NCBI RefSeq assembly: GCF_019930045.1
Contig: NZ_JAHZQQ010000019.1
Span: 1 to 34,456 of the forward strand
Direction of reading: 5' to 3'
Length of the DNA stretch: 34,456 nt
Origin: Streptococcus australis
GTDB taxonomy: Bacteria > Bacillota > Bacilli > Lactobacillales > Streptococcaceae
Part shown: one piece after another, positions 8,873-18,699 of the stretch
How the letters are laid out: each line of letters starts with the position of its first letter
How positions within the stretch are numbered: the first letter of the stretch is position 1
Made by a program: the position numbers and the translations under genes
Notes under the pieces: model-generated
Databases searched by the model: none
Told to the model about the DNA's origin: nothing
Seen by the model: the letters and a program-made list of their open reading frames with translations, nothing else

Positions 8873-9763
8873 ATGAATCACCGAAAAAGACATGTCCCAA
8901 AGAAAATACGATTGCTACTAATTTTAAATGCTTTTCTCCTATCCTGCATCTTCATTTTAGGTATCTTCCTATTGATACGAGTTGTAACAACTCCAGGTGT
9001 AAACAAACAAGAAGCAGAAACAAGCCAGACTGCGAAACAGACAGGCTCCACTACTAAATGGGTAAAACAAGATCAACCTGTAAAAATTCCAATTCTCATG
9101 TACCACGCTGTTCACACGATGGCTCCTTCTGAAGAAGCCAATGCTAATCTCATTGTGGCACCAGAAACCTTTGAGAGTCATCTCAAAGCTCTTAAAGAAG
9201 CCGGCTACTATACCTTGACGCCTGAGGAAGCCTATCGGGCACTCACTAAAAATGAACTGCCTGAAGGGAGAAAAGTCGTTTGGTTAACGTTTGATGATGG
9301 AATTGCTGACTTTTATACCATAGTCTATCCACTCTTAAAAAAATACCAAATGACCGCAACCAACAATATCATTACTTCCTTTTCTGACGAGGAAAGACCC
9401 AGTGTTTTAACCTTCGATCAAATCAAAGAAATGAAAGCGCAAGGTATGACCTTTGAAAGTCATACGGTATCTCACCCAGACTTGGCTCAATCAGATAGCT
9501 CTCGTCAGGAATCTGAACTCGCAAATTCCAAACAAGTACTAGATAAGAAACTGCATCAAACCACTACCACCATTGTCTACCCTGCCGGTCGCTACTCTGA
9601 TGTCACCATGGAACTAGCAGAAAAAAATGGCTACAAAATGGGCTTAACGACCAATAATGGACTAGCCAGTCTAGATGATGGCCTTTACTCACTAAATCGC
9701 CTGCGAATCTTACCGACTACGACAGCAAAAAACCTACTTGCAGAAATGCAAACCAATCCATAA
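8873..9763 (+). CDS. Membrane-anchored polysaccharide deacetylase (NodB domain)
   Basis: This 296-residue carbohydrate esterase 4-type protein probably removes acetyl groups from a wall glycan such as peptidoglycan or another surface polysaccharide. It has a positively charged N-terminus, one membrane segment (about 12-36) and a short polar linker. The NodB domain starts near 70 with ILMYHAVHTM. Metal-site residues are visible in WLTFDDG (about residue 140) and in ESHTVSHPDL, the H-x(3)-H pair. The gene stands alone with its own extended -10. It is shorter than typical streptococcal PgdA (over 400 residues, from memory), so I do not assign that name. Confidence 0.88.
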   Translation: MNHRKRHVPKKIRLLLILNAFLLSCIFILGIFLLIRVVTTPGVNKQEAETSQTAKQTGSTTKWVKQDQPVKIPILMYHAVHTMAPSEEANANLIVAPETFESHLKALKEAGYYTLTPEEAYRALTKNELPEGRKVVWLTFDDGIADFYTIVYPLLKKYQMTATNNIITSFSDEERPSVLTFDQIKEMKAQGMTFESHTVSHPDLAQSDSSRQESELANSKQVLDKKLHQTTTTIVYPAGRYSDVTMELAEKNGYKMGLTTNNGLASLDDGLYSLNRLRILPTTTAKNLLAEMQTNP

Positions 9764-9774
9764 ACATACAAAAA

Positions 9775-9797
9775 GCACGAGTCCGAATGACTCGTGC
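9775..9797. terminator. Bidirectional terminator between convergent genes
   Basis: A perfect stem, GCACGAGTC (9775-9783) with GACTCGTGC (9789-9797), has A-rich sequence on the left and T-rich sequence on the right. It serves both the deacetylase gene (plus) and the nucleoside permease operon (minus). Confidence 0.85.
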
Positions 9798-9821
9798 TTT
9801 CTTTCTCCATAATGGAGGCTT

Positions 9822-10778
9822 TTATTTCGATTTGATGTAGTTCACACCATCTGCTTTCGGTGCAACCGACTTACCAAAGAAGGCTGCTAAGACAATGATG
9901 GTCAATACATACGGGGCAATACGGAGGTAAACTCCTGGAATATGGGCAAGGAAAGGAATCTGCGTAGATACAACTGCCAAGGCTTGTGAAAGTCCAAAGA
10001 ATAGACTGGATAGCATGGCACCGATTGGGCTCCATTTACCAAAGATCATGGCCGCTAGGGCGATAAATCCTGGTCCCACAATGGTAGTGGCAGAGAAATT
10101 GACAGAAGCAGATTGTGCATACAAGGCACCCCCAACCCCTCCTAAGAATCCAGAGATGAGCACACCATAGTAACGCATGAGATAAACATTGATACCGAGG
10201 GTATCCGCAGCTTGTGGGTGTTCACCAACTGAGCGAAGGCGAAGACCGAATTTTGTTTTAAACATGATAAACCATGCTACAAATGAAAATGCAATCGCTA
10301 CATATCCCATTAAGCTTGTATTCTTGAAGAAGATATCACCAATGACAGGAATATCAGACAAGAAAGGAAAATCAAATTTACCAAATGACAAATCAATGTT
10401 GTTGGTTTGGCCTTTTCCGTAAATGGCTTTTACCAAAAAGACAGCTAGGGCAGGAGCCAACAAGTTCAATACCGTACCACTCACCACGTGGTCAGCACGG
10501 AAGTTAATAGTCGCTACCGCATGGATGGCAGAGAAAATAAGACCAACCAAACCACCTGCAAGGAGAGATAACCAGATTGTCATGCCTCCAAGAGAGCCAG
10601 CAAAAGTCAAGTTAAACACGACTCCTGTGAAAGCTCCCATAACCATGATCCCTTCCAAACCGACATTAACGACACCAGCATGTTCGGAGTAGGCACCTCC
10701 GATACTAGTGAAAATGAGGGGAGCAGCATAGACCAGCATATTCGATACAAGAATCGTTAGTATAGCAACAATATTCAT
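9822..10778 (-). CDS. Nucleoside ABC transporter, second permease
   Basis: This 318-residue, highly hydrophobic protein has about eight to ten membrane segments and belongs to the branched-chain/ribose type permease superfamily. Conserved stretches include AGVVNVGLEGIMVMGAFTGV near the N-terminus and GLRLRSVGEHPQAADTLGINVYLMRYYGVLISGF. These match nucleoside importers of the RnsC/NupQ type (names from memory). It lies 2 bases after the other permease and closes the operon. With the ATPase and PnrA it would import nucleosides that Cdd, Pdp and DeoC then degrade. Confidence 0.92.
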   Translation of the reverse strand: MNIVAILTILVSNMLVYAAPLIFTSIGGAYSEHAGVVNVGLEGIMVMGAFTGVVFNLTFAGSLGGMTIWLSLLAGGLVGLIFSAIHAVATINFRADHVVSGTVLNLLAPALAVFLVKAIYGKGQTNNIDLSFGKFDFPFLSDIPVIGDIFFKNTSLMGYVAIAFSFVAWFIMFKTKFGLRLRSVGEHPQAADTLGINVYLMRYYGVLISGFLGGVGGALYAQSASVNFSATTIVGPGFIALAAMIFGKWSPIGAMLSSLFFGLSQALAVVSTQIPFLAHIPGVYLRIAPYVLTIIVLAAFFGKSVAPKADGVNYIKSK

Positions 10779-10780
10779 CC

Positions 10781-11836
10781 TTACTCTACTCCTTTCATTT
10801 GTTTTTTAGGCTTGATGTATTTTTCAATAATGTAGTGAGCACTTACAAAGAAGATGATTGAAGCTGTCACAATATTGACAAGTTCTGGTGGAATAGTCGC
10901 TGTGGTCATACCTGGCGCACCTGTTTGCAAGGTTCCAAGCAAGAAAGCAGCAAAGACAATCCCAATAGGGGAATTGCTAGCAAGGAGAGCCACTGCCATC
11001 CCATTAAATCCAACAGCCAAAGAACCAGCTTGAACATAAACGTTCTGGAAGGTCCCAATCCCTTCTACAGCTCCTCCAATCCCACAAAGGGCACCTGAAA
11101 TCACCATGGAAAGGATGATGGTACGTTTAGCTGACATCCCTGCATAGTCTGAAGCATTCGGGTTGAGACCAACGGAACGGATTTCAAAACCAAGTGTTGT
11201 TTTCTTAATAATGAACCAAATAACTGCAACAGCAATCAAGGCGATAAAGATACCGATATTCATCCGTGACTTAGTCAATTCCGTCAGAAAGCCTAAACGA
11301 TAACTTGCATTTGCCCCAACTGTAATACTGGATTCAGAATCGACCATGAACTTTTTAGGGAAGTTCCGGATAATTTCATTTCCAGCAAACAGTACGATGT
11401 AGTTCATCATAATAGTAACGATGACTTCACTCGTCCCCAAAAATGCTCGCAGAAGTCCTGGAATTAAACCAATGAGACCACCGGCAATTGCAGCCACAAG
11501 GACCGTCAAAGGAATCATTAGGATACGCGGAATATCTGGGAAGGACAAAGCAAACCATACTGCCGCAATCCAACCAGCTAAGGCTTGTCCTGGTAAGCCG
11601 ACATTGAAAAATCCAGCTCGACTGGCTACCGCAAATCCGAGAGCGATCAAAATCAGCGGCCCCATAGTACGGAAAATTTCACCCACATTTTTAATGGAAC
11701 CAAAAGCTGTCTTGAAGAGTTCTTCATAACCCCAAAGAGCATCATAACCAAAGATCCACATGATAATGGCTCCGAGGATGATTCCTAGGATTACAGAAAT
11801 AAAAGGAATAGCGATTTGTCTTGTATTTTTATTCAT
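10781..11836 (-). CDS. Nucleoside ABC transporter, first permease
   Basis: This permease has about eight to ten membrane helices and carries GFFNVGLPGQALAGWIAAVWF and GFEIRSVGLNPNASDYAGMS, typical of RnsD/NupP-like nucleoside permeases. I chose the ATG at 11836 (MNKNTRQ, 351 residues) because GGAGG stands at the right distance before it. A longer frame opening at 11860 would lie before that site. The start overlaps the ATPase stop (11829) by 8 bases, so the two are translationally coupled. Confidence 0.9.
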   Translation of the reverse strand: MNKNTRQIAIPFISVILGIILGAIIMWIFGYDALWGYEELFKTAFGSIKNVGEIFRTMGPLILIALGFAVASRAGFFNVGLPGQALAGWIAAVWFALSFPDIPRILMIPLTVLVAAIAGGLIGLIPGLLRAFLGTSEVIVTIMMNYIVLFAGNEIIRNFPKKFMVDSESSITVGANASYRLGFLTELTKSRMNIGIFIALIAVAVIWFIIKKTTLGFEIRSVGLNPNASDYAGMSAKRTIILSMVISGALCGIGGAVEGIGTFQNVYVQAGSLAVGFNGMAVALLASNSPIGIVFAAFLLGTLQTGAPGMTTATIPPELVNIVTASIIFFVSAHYIIEKYIKPKKQMKGVE

Positions 11837-13361
11837 TTGAAGCCTCCTTGATTTCTCCACCAGCCATTAGAATACCAAGCACTTGCTTGTTGGTCTCAGA
11901 CGGCTTCACAATACCTTGGATTTTTCCATCATGAATAACAGCAATCCGGTCTGATAGATTTAGAATTTCATCTAATTCGAAGCTGACAACGAGAACGGCT
12001 TTTCCTTTATCACGTTCACCAATCAAACGTTTATGGATGTACTCAATCGCACCAACGTCCAATCCACGTGTCGGTTGGCTAACGATTAACAAATCTGGAT
12101 TCCGATCAACTTCACGAGCAATGATGGCTTTTTGTTGATTTCCTCCTGATAGAGCACTTGCTGGAACAATTTCGTTGGCTGCACGAACATCAAATTCTTC
12201 CATCAACTTGCGGGCATAGGAATTAATTTGATTGTAATTCAACACACCATTCTTGCTAAGTGGTTCTTTGTAGTAAGTTTGAAGTGCGATGTTTTCAGAA
12301 AGCATCATTTCGAGCACAAGACCATCGCGATGACGATCTTCAGGCACGTGGCTGACATTCATTTCAGTAATCTTACGTGGGGAAAGGCCAACAACCTCTT
12401 GTCCCTTAATTTTGATACTGCCTGATTTGACTTTGCGAAGTCCGGTAATAGCCTGGATCAATTCACTCTGACCATTTCCGTCAATCCCTGCAATTCCGAC
12501 AATTTCGCCTGCACGAACATCAAGAGATAGTTCTTTAACCGCAGGGACACCACGGTTTTCATTCACGACCAAGTCAGAAATTTGCAGAACCACTTCTTTA
12601 GGTTGCGCTTCTTCCTTTTCTGTTACGAAGGAAACTGAGCGTCCAACCATCATTTCCGCCAAGTCTTTATTGGTAGCACCTTCGATACCAACGGTTTGAA
12701 TGGATTTCCCACGACGAATAACTGTGACACGATCCGCAACGGCACGAATTTCATCCAGTTTGTGAGTGATAAGGATGATAGATTTCCCTTCTTTAACAAG
12801 GGTTTTCATGATTTCCATCAACTCCAAAATTTCAGCAGGAGTTAACACTGCAGTAGGCTCGTCGAAAATCAGAATATCAGCTCCGCGATAGAGTGTCTTC
12901 AAGATTTCTACACGTTGTTGAGCACCGACAGAAATATCTTCAACTTTTGCGGTAGGATCCACAGCCAAGCCGTAGCGTTCTGACAACTCTAGAATATCTG
13001 CATTAGCTTTTTTCAAATCTAATACACCCTTGTTCGTTACTTCGCTACCAAGAATGATATTTTCTGCAACAGTGAAAGCCTCTACCAACATGAAGTGCTG
13101 GTGAACCATCCCGATCCCTAGAGAAGCAGCCTTTGAAGGAGAATCTAGTTTTTCAGATTTCCCATTGACCACAATTTCTCCACTCGTTGGCTCCAAAAGA
13201 CCAGCCAACATATTCATCAGGGTTGATTTCCCAGCTCCATTTTCACCAAGAAGTGCATGAATTTCACCTTTACGCAATTCGAGGTTGATTTTGTCGTTTG
13301 CGACAAATTCACCAAAGATTTTGGTAATTTCACGCATCTCAATGACGTTTTCGTGTGCCAT
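11829..13361 (-). CDS. Nucleoside ABC transporter, duplicated ATPase
   Basis: This 510-residue protein carries two ABC modules, the layout of sugar and nucleoside importers. Module one has Walker A GENGAGKST (about 38-46) and the unusual signature ISVGAQQR. Module two has a degenerate Walker A, GIDGNGQSE, with an intact LSGGNQQK. This asymmetry is normal for RbsA-like ATPases, which suggests one fully active site. It follows pnrA after 137 bases that contain two hairpins, which may lower its expression relative to the binding protein. Confidence 0.94.
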   Translation of the reverse strand: MAHENVIEMREITKIFGEFVANDKINLELRKGEIHALLGENGAGKSTLMNMLAGLLEPTSGEIVVNGKSEKLDSPSKAASLGIGMVHQHFMLVEAFTVAENIILGSEVTNKGVLDLKKANADILELSERYGLAVDPTAKVEDISVGAQQRVEILKTLYRGADILIFDEPTAVLTPAEILELMEIMKTLVKEGKSIILITHKLDEIRAVADRVTVIRRGKSIQTVGIEGATNKDLAEMMVGRSVSFVTEKEEAQPKEVVLQISDLVVNENRGVPAVKELSLDVRAGEIVGIAGIDGNGQSELIQAITGLRKVKSGSIKIKGQEVVGLSPRKITEMNVSHVPEDRHRDGLVLEMMLSENIALQTYYKEPLSKNGVLNYNQINSYARKLMEEFDVRAANEIVPASALSGGNQQKAIIAREVDRNPDLLIVSQPTRGLDVGAIEYIHKRLIGERDKGKAVLVVSFELDEILNLSDRIAVIHDGKIQGIVKPSETNKQVLGILMAGGEIKEASNE

Positions 13362-13430
13362 TCGAATATTCCTTTCTAGAAAACTATATTTTATTTCAGT
13401 AGGACCTGCTAAACGAGTTAGTAAGTTCTA

Positions 13431-13449
13431 TTGAGACAAAATGTCTCAA
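13431..13449 (-). other. Perfect hairpin between pnrA and the ATPase gene
   Basis: TTGAGACA (13431-13438), a three-base loop and TGTCTCAA (13442-13449) form an 8-base perfect stem. It lacks a T run on the minus strand. It lies after a terminator-like stem in the same spacer and could protect the upstream pnrA message from 3' decay. Confidence 0.45.
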
Positions 13450-13462
13450 CACCTCATAAAAA

Positions 13463-13488
13463 AGCGACCCAAGAAGGATGGATCGCTT
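13463..13488 (-). terminator. Terminator or attenuator after pnrA
   Basis: AGCGACCC (13463-13470) pairs with GGATCGCT (13480-13487) with one G-U type pair. On the minus strand TTTTTTAT follows. It is 11 bases past the pnrA stop and inside the operon, so partial read-through would give more PnrA than transporter core. Confidence 0.7.
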
Positions 13489-13498
13489 CTGGAAGGTT

Positions 13499-14554
13499 TT
13501 ATTTCTCAGGTGCTTTTACACTACCATCAATAATTTGTTTTTTAGCATCTTCTACTGCTTTTTTAGCATCTTCAGAAAGATTAGAAGTTGTCAAATCAAC
13601 ACCACCATCTTTCAAACCAAATGTAATTACTTTTCCACCTGGGAATTTACCGTCAGCAGTTTGAGTTGCGATTTCTTGAACAGTTTTACCAACTTGTTTC
13701 AAAGTAGAAGCCAATACGAAGTTAGATTCTTTACCATCTTTTGAAGTGTATTTACCTTCATCAACTTGGTCACGGTCTACACCAAGAACCCAAACTTTTT
13801 CGTCTTCGTTTTTCTTCTCGTTCAAGTCTTTTGCTTCCTTGAAGACACCAGCTCCTGTACCACCAGCAGCTTGGTAAATAACGTCTGCACCTGCAGCGTA
13901 TTGTGTCGCTGCAATAGTTCTACCTTTTTCAGGGTTGTTGAAGTCTTCAGCATATTGTACATCTACTGAAATGTCTTTGTTTACAGACTTCACGCCTGCT
14001 TCAAATCCTTTTTCAAAACGAGTGATAACTTCACCACGTGCTCCACCGATGAAACCAACTTTGTTAGTCTTAGTTGTTTTGGCAGCAGCAACCCCTGCAA
14101 GGTAAGCAGCTTCATTATCCGCAAAAACAGCAGATGCTACGTTCTTTTTGTCGCCTACAACAGAGTCAATGATAACGTAGTTGATATCAGCATTTTCATC
14201 TGCAGCAGCTGTAACAGCTGGAGCAAGTTTGTATCCAACACCGTAAACTAATTTGTAGCCGTTTGTAGCAGCTTGGCTAAAGTTATTTGCAAAATCTGCT
14301 TCACTTGTAGATTGGAAATAAGTGAATCCGTTATCTTTAGAAAGACCGTTTTCTTTACCCCAAGCTTGTAGACCTTCCCATGCAGATTGGTTGAATGATT
14401 TATCATCAACACCACCTGTGTCAGTAACGATAGCAGCCTTTAAATCAGTTTTTGCATCTGAAGAATCTTTGCGAGACGCACGATTTCCACATGCAGCAAG
14501 TCCGATTGCAGCGACAGTTACTAGACCTAGGCCTAACCATTGTTTCTTGTTCAT
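13499..14554 (-). CDS. pnrA: Nucleoside-binding lipoprotein PnrA (BMP/TmpC family)
   Basis: This is the surface lipoprotein that binds nucleosides, probably purine nucleosides as in the pneumococcal protein, for the ABC importer encoded downstream. It has 351 residues with a lipobox LAAC and Cys at residue 22. The mature part begins with a Ser/Asp-rich linker and then AAIVTDTGGVDDKSFNQSAWEG, the start of the BMP fold. FIGGARGEVITRFEKGFEAG and AAGGTGAGVF are further family stretches. AGGAGG precedes the ATG. It follows cdd by 78 bases, which include a small GCAAC/GTTGC hairpin (14579-14591). Confidence 0.94.
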   Translation of the reverse strand: MNKKQWLGLGLVTVAAIGLAACGNRASRKDSSDAKTDLKAAIVTDTGGVDDKSFNQSAWEGLQAWGKENGLSKDNGFTYFQSTSEADFANNFSQAATNGYKLVYGVGYKLAPAVTAAADENADINYVIIDSVVGDKKNVASAVFADNEAAYLAGVAAAKTTKTNKVGFIGGARGEVITRFEKGFEAGVKSVNKDISVDVQYAEDFNNPEKGRTIAATQYAAGADVIYQAAGGTGAGVFKEAKDLNEKKNEDEKVWVLGVDRDQVDEGKYTSKDGKESNFVLASTLKQVGKTVQEIATQTADGKFPGGKVITFGLKDGGVDLTTSNLSEDAKKAVEDAKKQIIDGSVKAPEK

Positions 14555-14632
14555 TTCTGAACCTCCTAAATAAGATATGCAACTATGTTGCGGATTAATG
14601 AAAGGGTCAATAGACCGCCTTTACAGAAGCTA

Positions 14633-15022
14633 CTAGGTAAGATCTGTAAAGGAATATGGAAGCAATTCCTTGACCGTCATCACGACCGTCGATTTATCTT
14701 TGGCTACCAGAGTAACCGGTAGGTCTGGCTCGAAAAATTCAGCCATCACCTGGCGACAAGCACCACAGGGTGAAACTGGTTTTTCCGTCTGACCATAAAT
14801 AATTAATTCCTTAAATGAACGCTCTCCTTCTGAAACAGCCTTAAAGATAGCTGTCCGCTCGCCACAATTGGTCAAGCCGAAGCTCGCATTTTCAACATTG
14901 ACGCCTGTATAAATCTTCCCCTCATCTGTCACAAGAACAGCTCCAATTGGAAAATGAGAATAAGGTACATAAGCATTCTCACTTGTTTTTACAGCTAGGT
15001 CAATCAACTCAGTAGTCGCCAT
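14633..15022 (-). CDS. cdd: Cytidine deaminase
   Basis: This enzyme deaminates cytidine and deoxycytidine to uridine and deoxyuridine. It has 129 residues, the size of the small tetrameric class. Zinc ligands are visible as the Cys of TNCGERTAI, with the catalytic Glu, and the two Cys of [20 protein letters not shown] is the substrate-binding stretch. The ATG overlaps the deoC stop by 14 bases. It feeds Pdp with uridine and deoxyuridine. Confidence 0.96.
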   Translation of the reverse strand: MATTELIDLAVKTSENAYVPYSHFPIGAVLVTDEGKIYTGVNVENASFGLTNCGERTAIFKAVSEGERSFKELIIYGQTEKPVSPCGACRQVMAEFFEPDLPVTLVAKDKSTVVMTVKELLPYSFTDLT

Positions 15023-15671
15023 GGGCTACTTCTCCCTTCATGATGGCTACTCCAGAGGAAGTGCCGATTCGGTTAGCACCTGCTTGGATCATGGCTTGTG
15101 CATCCTCATAGCTACGAGTACCTCCAGATGCTTTCACTCCCATATCCGGTCCAACAACCTGGCGCATGAGGGCAACATCCTCAACAGTTGCTCCTCCAGT
15201 AGAGAAACCAGTTGAAGTTTTGACAAAGTCTGCTCCTGCCAATTTGGCAATCTGGCAAGCTACTATTTTTTCAGTTTCAGTTAACAAGCAGGTTTCGATA
15301 ATCACTTTTACCAAGCGATCACCACTTGCATCTACAACAGCCTGAATGTCCTCTTCTACTAATGTCAGATTTTTTGATTTCAAGGCACCGATATTGATGA
15401 CCATATCGATCTCATCGGCTCCATTTTGGATGGCATTTTGAGTTTCAAATGCTTTAACAGCTGGTGTATTTGCGCCAAGAGGGAAACCAATCACTGTACA
15501 CACTTTTACATCTGAATCCCGAAGTCCTTCTGCAGCGAAGTTGACCCAGGTCGGTTGGACACAAACACTTGCAAAATCATATTCTTTCGCTTCTTCGATC
15601 AAAGCCTCGATTTGTTCTTGTTGTGCATCAGGTTTTAATAATGTGTGATCAATATATTTGTTTAATTTCAT
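15009..15671 (-). CDS. deoC: Deoxyribose-phosphate aldolase
   Basis: This class I aldolase splits 2-deoxyribose 5-phosphate into glyceraldehyde 3-phosphate and acetaldehyde. I chose the ATG at 15671 ([12 protein letters not shown], 220 residues, the usual length), preceded by GGGGGAGA. The frame stays open to 15710 but that part precedes the ribosome site. The Schiff-base lysine is in [14 protein letters not shown], with the second conserved lysine in VKASGGTRS. The gene lies 22 bases after pdp, whose product chain gives deoxyribose 1-phosphate; a phosphopentomutase is not in the window. Confidence 0.95.
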   Translation of the reverse strand: MKLNKYIDHTLLKPDAQQEQIEALIEEAKEYDFASVCVQPTWVNFAAEGLRDSDVKVCTVIGFPLGANTPAVKAFETQNAIQNGADEIDMVINIGALKSKNLTLVEEDIQAVVDASGDRLVKVIIETCLLTETEKIVACQIAKLAGADFVKTSTGFSTGGATVEDVALMRQVVGPDMGVKASGGTRSYEDAQAMIQAGANRIGTSSGVAIMKGEVAHGDY

Positions 15672-15693
15672 TAATAAATCTCCCCCAAACGAA

Positions 15694-16971
15694 TTACGAA
15701 ACGATTTCAATAATTTCTGAAACGCTTACAACCTCGTCTAGTATTTTAACATTTTTTTGGAATTCTACAATGTTTTTTTGACAAATTTCTAAATTTGTAT
15801 AAATAGTTGCAACAAGCTCCCCTTTTTGAACAGGATCACCGACTTTCTTAGCAAAAACAATTCCTGTTTCATAGTCTAAATCATCTGATTTTACTGCTCT
15901 GCCAGCCCCCAGACGCATAGCGAAGAGTCCGTGTTCCATCGCAGGCAAGGCTGCAATATAGCCATCCTCTTCTGCATAGACAGTCACTTGTTCTTTTACC
16001 TGAACTGGACGATAGAGATCGTCTAAATCTCCACCTTGAGCAAGGACCATTTCTTCAAACTTCTTCAGTGCTTTGCCGGCTGTCAGATGCTGCTTGATTT
16101 CTTCCAAGTTGGCCGTCACCCCACCAAGTTCCAGCATAATTTGAGCCAATTCACAAATGAAGTGAGTCACATCTTCTCTGCCTTTTCCTTGAAGAATATC
16201 TAAGGCTTCGAGAATCTCGAGACGGTTCCCGATGCTGGTTCCTAAAGGCTGGCTCATATCTGTCAAAACAGCAATGGTCTTACGACCAACAGCATTACCA
16301 AGATCCACCATGGTACGAGCCAGTTCACGCGCCTCTTCAATGGTCTTCATAAAGGCTCCTTCTCCAACGGTGACATCGAGAAGGATGGCATCCGCTCCAG
16401 CCGCAATCTTCTTACTCATGACCGAGCTGGCAATCAATGGAATTGTATCAACCGTCGCTGTTACATCCCGAAGTGCATAGAGAAGCTTATCCGCCATGAC
16501 CAATTGGTCCGACTGTCCAATGACAGAAAGGCCAATCTCTTGTACTTGTTTAATGAACTCTTCCTGGGTCCGCTCAATTTGGAATCCTTTAATGGATTCT
16601 AGCTTATCGATGGTCCCCCCTGTATGTCCAAGACCACGACCGCTCATCTTGGCAACTGGGACGCCAAAACTAGCCACTAGAGGTGCCAGTACAATTGTTA
16701 CTTTGTCCCCTACACCACCTGTTGAGTGTTTGTCCACCTTGATGCCTTTAATAGCGGAAAGGTCGAATTGCTCCCCTGTCTCCACCATCTTCATGGTCAA
16801 ATCTGAAATTTCTCGGGTCGTCATCCCCTTGAAATAAACCGCCATGGCAAAGGCAGCCATTTGATAATCAGGTACTGTTCCAGCCACATAGCCTTCGATC
16901 AACCAATGAATCTCATCTTTACTCAACTCAATGCCATCACGTTTTTTCTGAATGATATCTACAGCTCTCAT
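15694..16971 (-). CDS. pdp: Pyrimidine-nucleoside phosphorylase
   Basis: This enzyme phosphorolyses uridine, thymidine and deoxyuridine to base and (deoxy)ribose 1-phosphate. It has 425 residues. It shows the family signature [21 protein letters not shown] (about 112-132), the phosphate-binding [10 protein letters not shown] near 82, and the C-terminal PYNP domain from about 345. Its ATG overlaps the stop of the methyltransferase gene by 4 bases. It belongs to the salvage operon with deoC, cdd and the PnrA transporter. Confidence 0.95.
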   Translation of the reverse strand: MRAVDIIQKKRDGIELSKDEIHWLIEGYVAGTVPDYQMAAFAMAVYFKGMTTREISDLTMKMVETGEQFDLSAIKGIKVDKHSTGGVGDKVTIVLAPLVASFGVPVAKMSGRGLGHTGGTIDKLESIKGFQIERTQEEFIKQVQEIGLSVIGQSDQLVMADKLLYALRDVTATVDTIPLIASSVMSKKIAAGADAILLDVTVGEGAFMKTIEEARELARTMVDLGNAVGRKTIAVLTDMSQPLGTSIGNRLEILEALDILQGKGREDVTHFICELAQIMLELGGVTANLEEIKQHLTAGKALKKFEEMVLAQGGDLDDLYRPVQVKEQVTVYAEEDGYIAALPAMEHGLFAMRLGAGRAVKSDDLDYETGIVFAKKVGDPVQKGELVATIYTNLEICQKNIVEFQKNVKILDEVVSVSEIIEIVS

Positions 16972-17561
16972 GTGACTTTTTCACTCCTTAAAATATAATA
17001 ACCCTTGTCTTTTTTGAGGATTTCACAGTTTCCAAAGACTTCTTCCATTTTGGCTTTCGCACTAGGAGCACCCTGCTTTTTCTGGATAACAATGGTTAAG
17101 TCTCCCCCAAGATTCAAATGGTCAAAACTCCCAGAAAGTACTTCATGGACTACCTTTTTTCCAGCCCGAATGGGAGGGTTACTGATAATATGATCAAAAC
17201 TTCCCTCAACCTGATCATAAACATTGGATTGAAAGATAGTAGCTTCGACCTTATTTAAAGCCGCATTTTTCTTAGCTAGATCTAAAGCCCGTGTATTGAC
17301 GTCTACCATAGTAGCATGGATCCCTTGGGCCTTGACCAAAGAAAGCCCAAGTGGACCATAGCCACAACCAACATCCAAAACCGTCTCTCCTTGCTGGAAG
17401 GACAAACAAGATAAAAGGACCTGGCTACCAAAGTCGATCATTTTCTTACTAAAAACACCGGCATCCGTCAGAAATTTCATCCGCTCCCCTAAAAGAACCA
17501 CCTGTAACTCATGGATATCATGTTGGGCATCCGGATGTTCGTCATAGTACATTTTACTCAT
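16968..17561 (-). CDS. RsmC-like class I SAM-dependent methyltransferase
   Basis: This 197-residue single-domain methyltransferase has SAM-binding motif I VLDVGCGYGPLGLSL (about 80-94) and the catalytic NPPIRAG motif near 130, as in N2-guanine methyltransferases such as RsmC. A 16S rRNA target is likely but not proven by sequence; it is about half the size of E. coli RsmC, which has an extra N-terminal domain. It heads the nucleoside salvage operon. No SD precedes the ATG, and the -10 lies only about 7 bases upstream, so the message may be leaderless or begin at a later Met (residue 4). Confidence 0.88.
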   Translation of the reverse strand: MSKMYYDEHPDAQHDIHELQVVLLGERMKFLTDAGVFSKKMIDFGSQVLLSCLSFQQGETVLDVGCGYGPLGLSLVKAQGIHATMVDVNTRALDLAKKNAALNKVEATIFQSNVYDQVEGSFDHIISNPPIRAGKKVVHEVLSGSFDHLNLGGDLTIVIQKKQGAPSAKAKMEEVFGNCEILKKDKGYYILRSEKVT

Positions 17562-17567
17562 ATTAGC

Positions 17568-17576
17568 ATTATAGCA
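17568..17576 (-). promoter_or_regulatory. Extended -10 just upstream of the methyltransferase start
   Basis: The minus strand has TGCTATAAT (TATAAT at 17568-17573). A transcript from it would start at about 17561, the A of the ATG itself. It would drive the eight-gene salvage and transport operon. Confidence 0.55.
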
Positions 17577-17599
17577 TAATTTAACCTATTTTTAAATCG

Positions 17600-17628
17600 T
17601 TTACAGAAGATCTTAAAACTGATATACT
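17600..17628 (+). promoter_or_regulatory. coaA: Promoter of coaA
   Basis: TTTACA (17600-17605), a 17-base spacer and TATACT (17623-17628) lie 28 bases before the coaA ATG, which has GAGGAAAGG as its ribosome site. The promoter is divergent from that of the methyltransferase operon, the two -10 boxes being about 50 bases apart. Confidence 0.65.
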
Positions 17629-17656
17629 AAAGGTCACAATAGAGGAAAGGCTTGTA

Positions 17657-18577
17657 ATGGAAAAAGAATTTCTACACTTCGAAAAAATCAATCGACAAAC
17701 TTGGCAAAATCTCCACCGGAAATCAACCCCTCCTCTGTCTGAAGAGGAATTGAATTCAATCAAGAGTTTTAATGACCTCATTAGTTTACAAGATGTGACA
17801 GACATTTATTTACCTCTGACACACTTAATCCAAATCTACAAAAAAGCGAAAGAAGATTTAGCATTTTCTAAAGGTATCTTCCTCCAACAGGAAAGTAGAA
17901 AACAGCCCTTCATTATCGGGATTTCAGGGTCAGTAGCTGTCGGCAAATCAACGACGAGTCGCCTCCTTCAAATCCTTCTTTCTCGGACCTTTTCTGGTTC
18001 TACTGTTGAATTGGTCACTACAGATGGATTCTTGTATCCTAACGCCACCTTGATTGAACAGAATATTCTCAATCGCAAAGGCTTCCCTGAAAGTTATGAT
18101 ATGGAACTTCTCTTAGATTTCCTGAATCAGCTCAAAAATGGGCAAAGCTATCAAATCCCTGTCTATTCTCACGAGATTTATGATATTGTCCCTGACCAGA
18201 AGCAAACCATTCAAGCTGCGGACTTTATTATCGTGGAAGGGATCAATGTCTTTCAGAATCCTCAAAATGATCGGCTCTATATGACAGACTTCTTTGACTT
18301 CTCCATCTATGTGGATGCTGAGGTTGCCAATATTGAATCCTGGTATATCGATCGCTTTAAAAAGTTGTTGGACCGTGCAAAGGATGATCCAAACAACTAC
18401 TACCACCGCTTTACCAAGCAACCTGAAGAAGAAGTCCTCGCCTTCGCTCATCAGGTATGGGAGTCGATCAACCTCTTAAATCTAAAAGACTATATCGAGC
18501 CCACCCGGAACCGAGCCGAACTGATCCTGCACAAATCTGCTAACCATGAGATTGACGAAATCTATCTCAAGAGATAG
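17657..18577 (+). CDS. coaA: Pantothenate kinase (type I)
   Basis: This kinase phosphorylates pantothenate, the first committed step to coenzyme A. It has 306 residues, normal for type I enzymes. Walker A is GSVAVGKST (about 97-105), followed by [10 protein letters not shown] and the substrate-region stretches [15 protein letters not shown] and [10 protein letters not shown]. The C-terminal part has [12 protein letters not shown] and the [15 protein letters not shown] region. Type I enzymes are usually feedback-inhibited by CoA. It precedes rpsT, which has its own promoter. Confidence 0.96.
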   Translation: MEKEFLHFEKINRQTWQNLHRKSTPPLSEEELNSIKSFNDLISLQDVTDIYLPLTHLIQIYKKAKEDLAFSKGIFLQQESRKQPFIIGISGSVAVGKSTTSRLLQILLSRTFSGSTVELVTTDGFLYPNATLIEQNILNRKGFPESYDMELLLDFLNQLKNGQSYQIPVYSHEIYDIVPDQKQTIQAADFIIVEGINVFQNPQNDRLYMTDFFDFSIYVDAEVANIESWYIDRFKKLLDRAKDDPNNYYHRFTKQPEEEVLAFAHQVWESINLLNLKDYIEPTRNRAELILHKSANHEIDEIYLKR

Positions 18578-18637
18578 TGAGATATGAAGCAAAACAATCC
18601 TGGAAAAATAAGGATTCGAAGAAAAAATAGTTTGGGC

Positions 18638-18666
18638 TTGTCAAAAGAAAAGTTTTCAGATATAAT
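18638..18666 (+). promoter_or_regulatory. rpsT: Promoter of rpsT
   Basis: TTGTCA (18638-18643), a 17-base spacer and TATAAT (18661-18666) form a strong sigma-A promoter about 34 bases before the TTG start. Confidence 0.75.
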
Positions 18667-18699
18667 AAGAGAGTTAGAATATCATTGGAGGTGAAAAAA

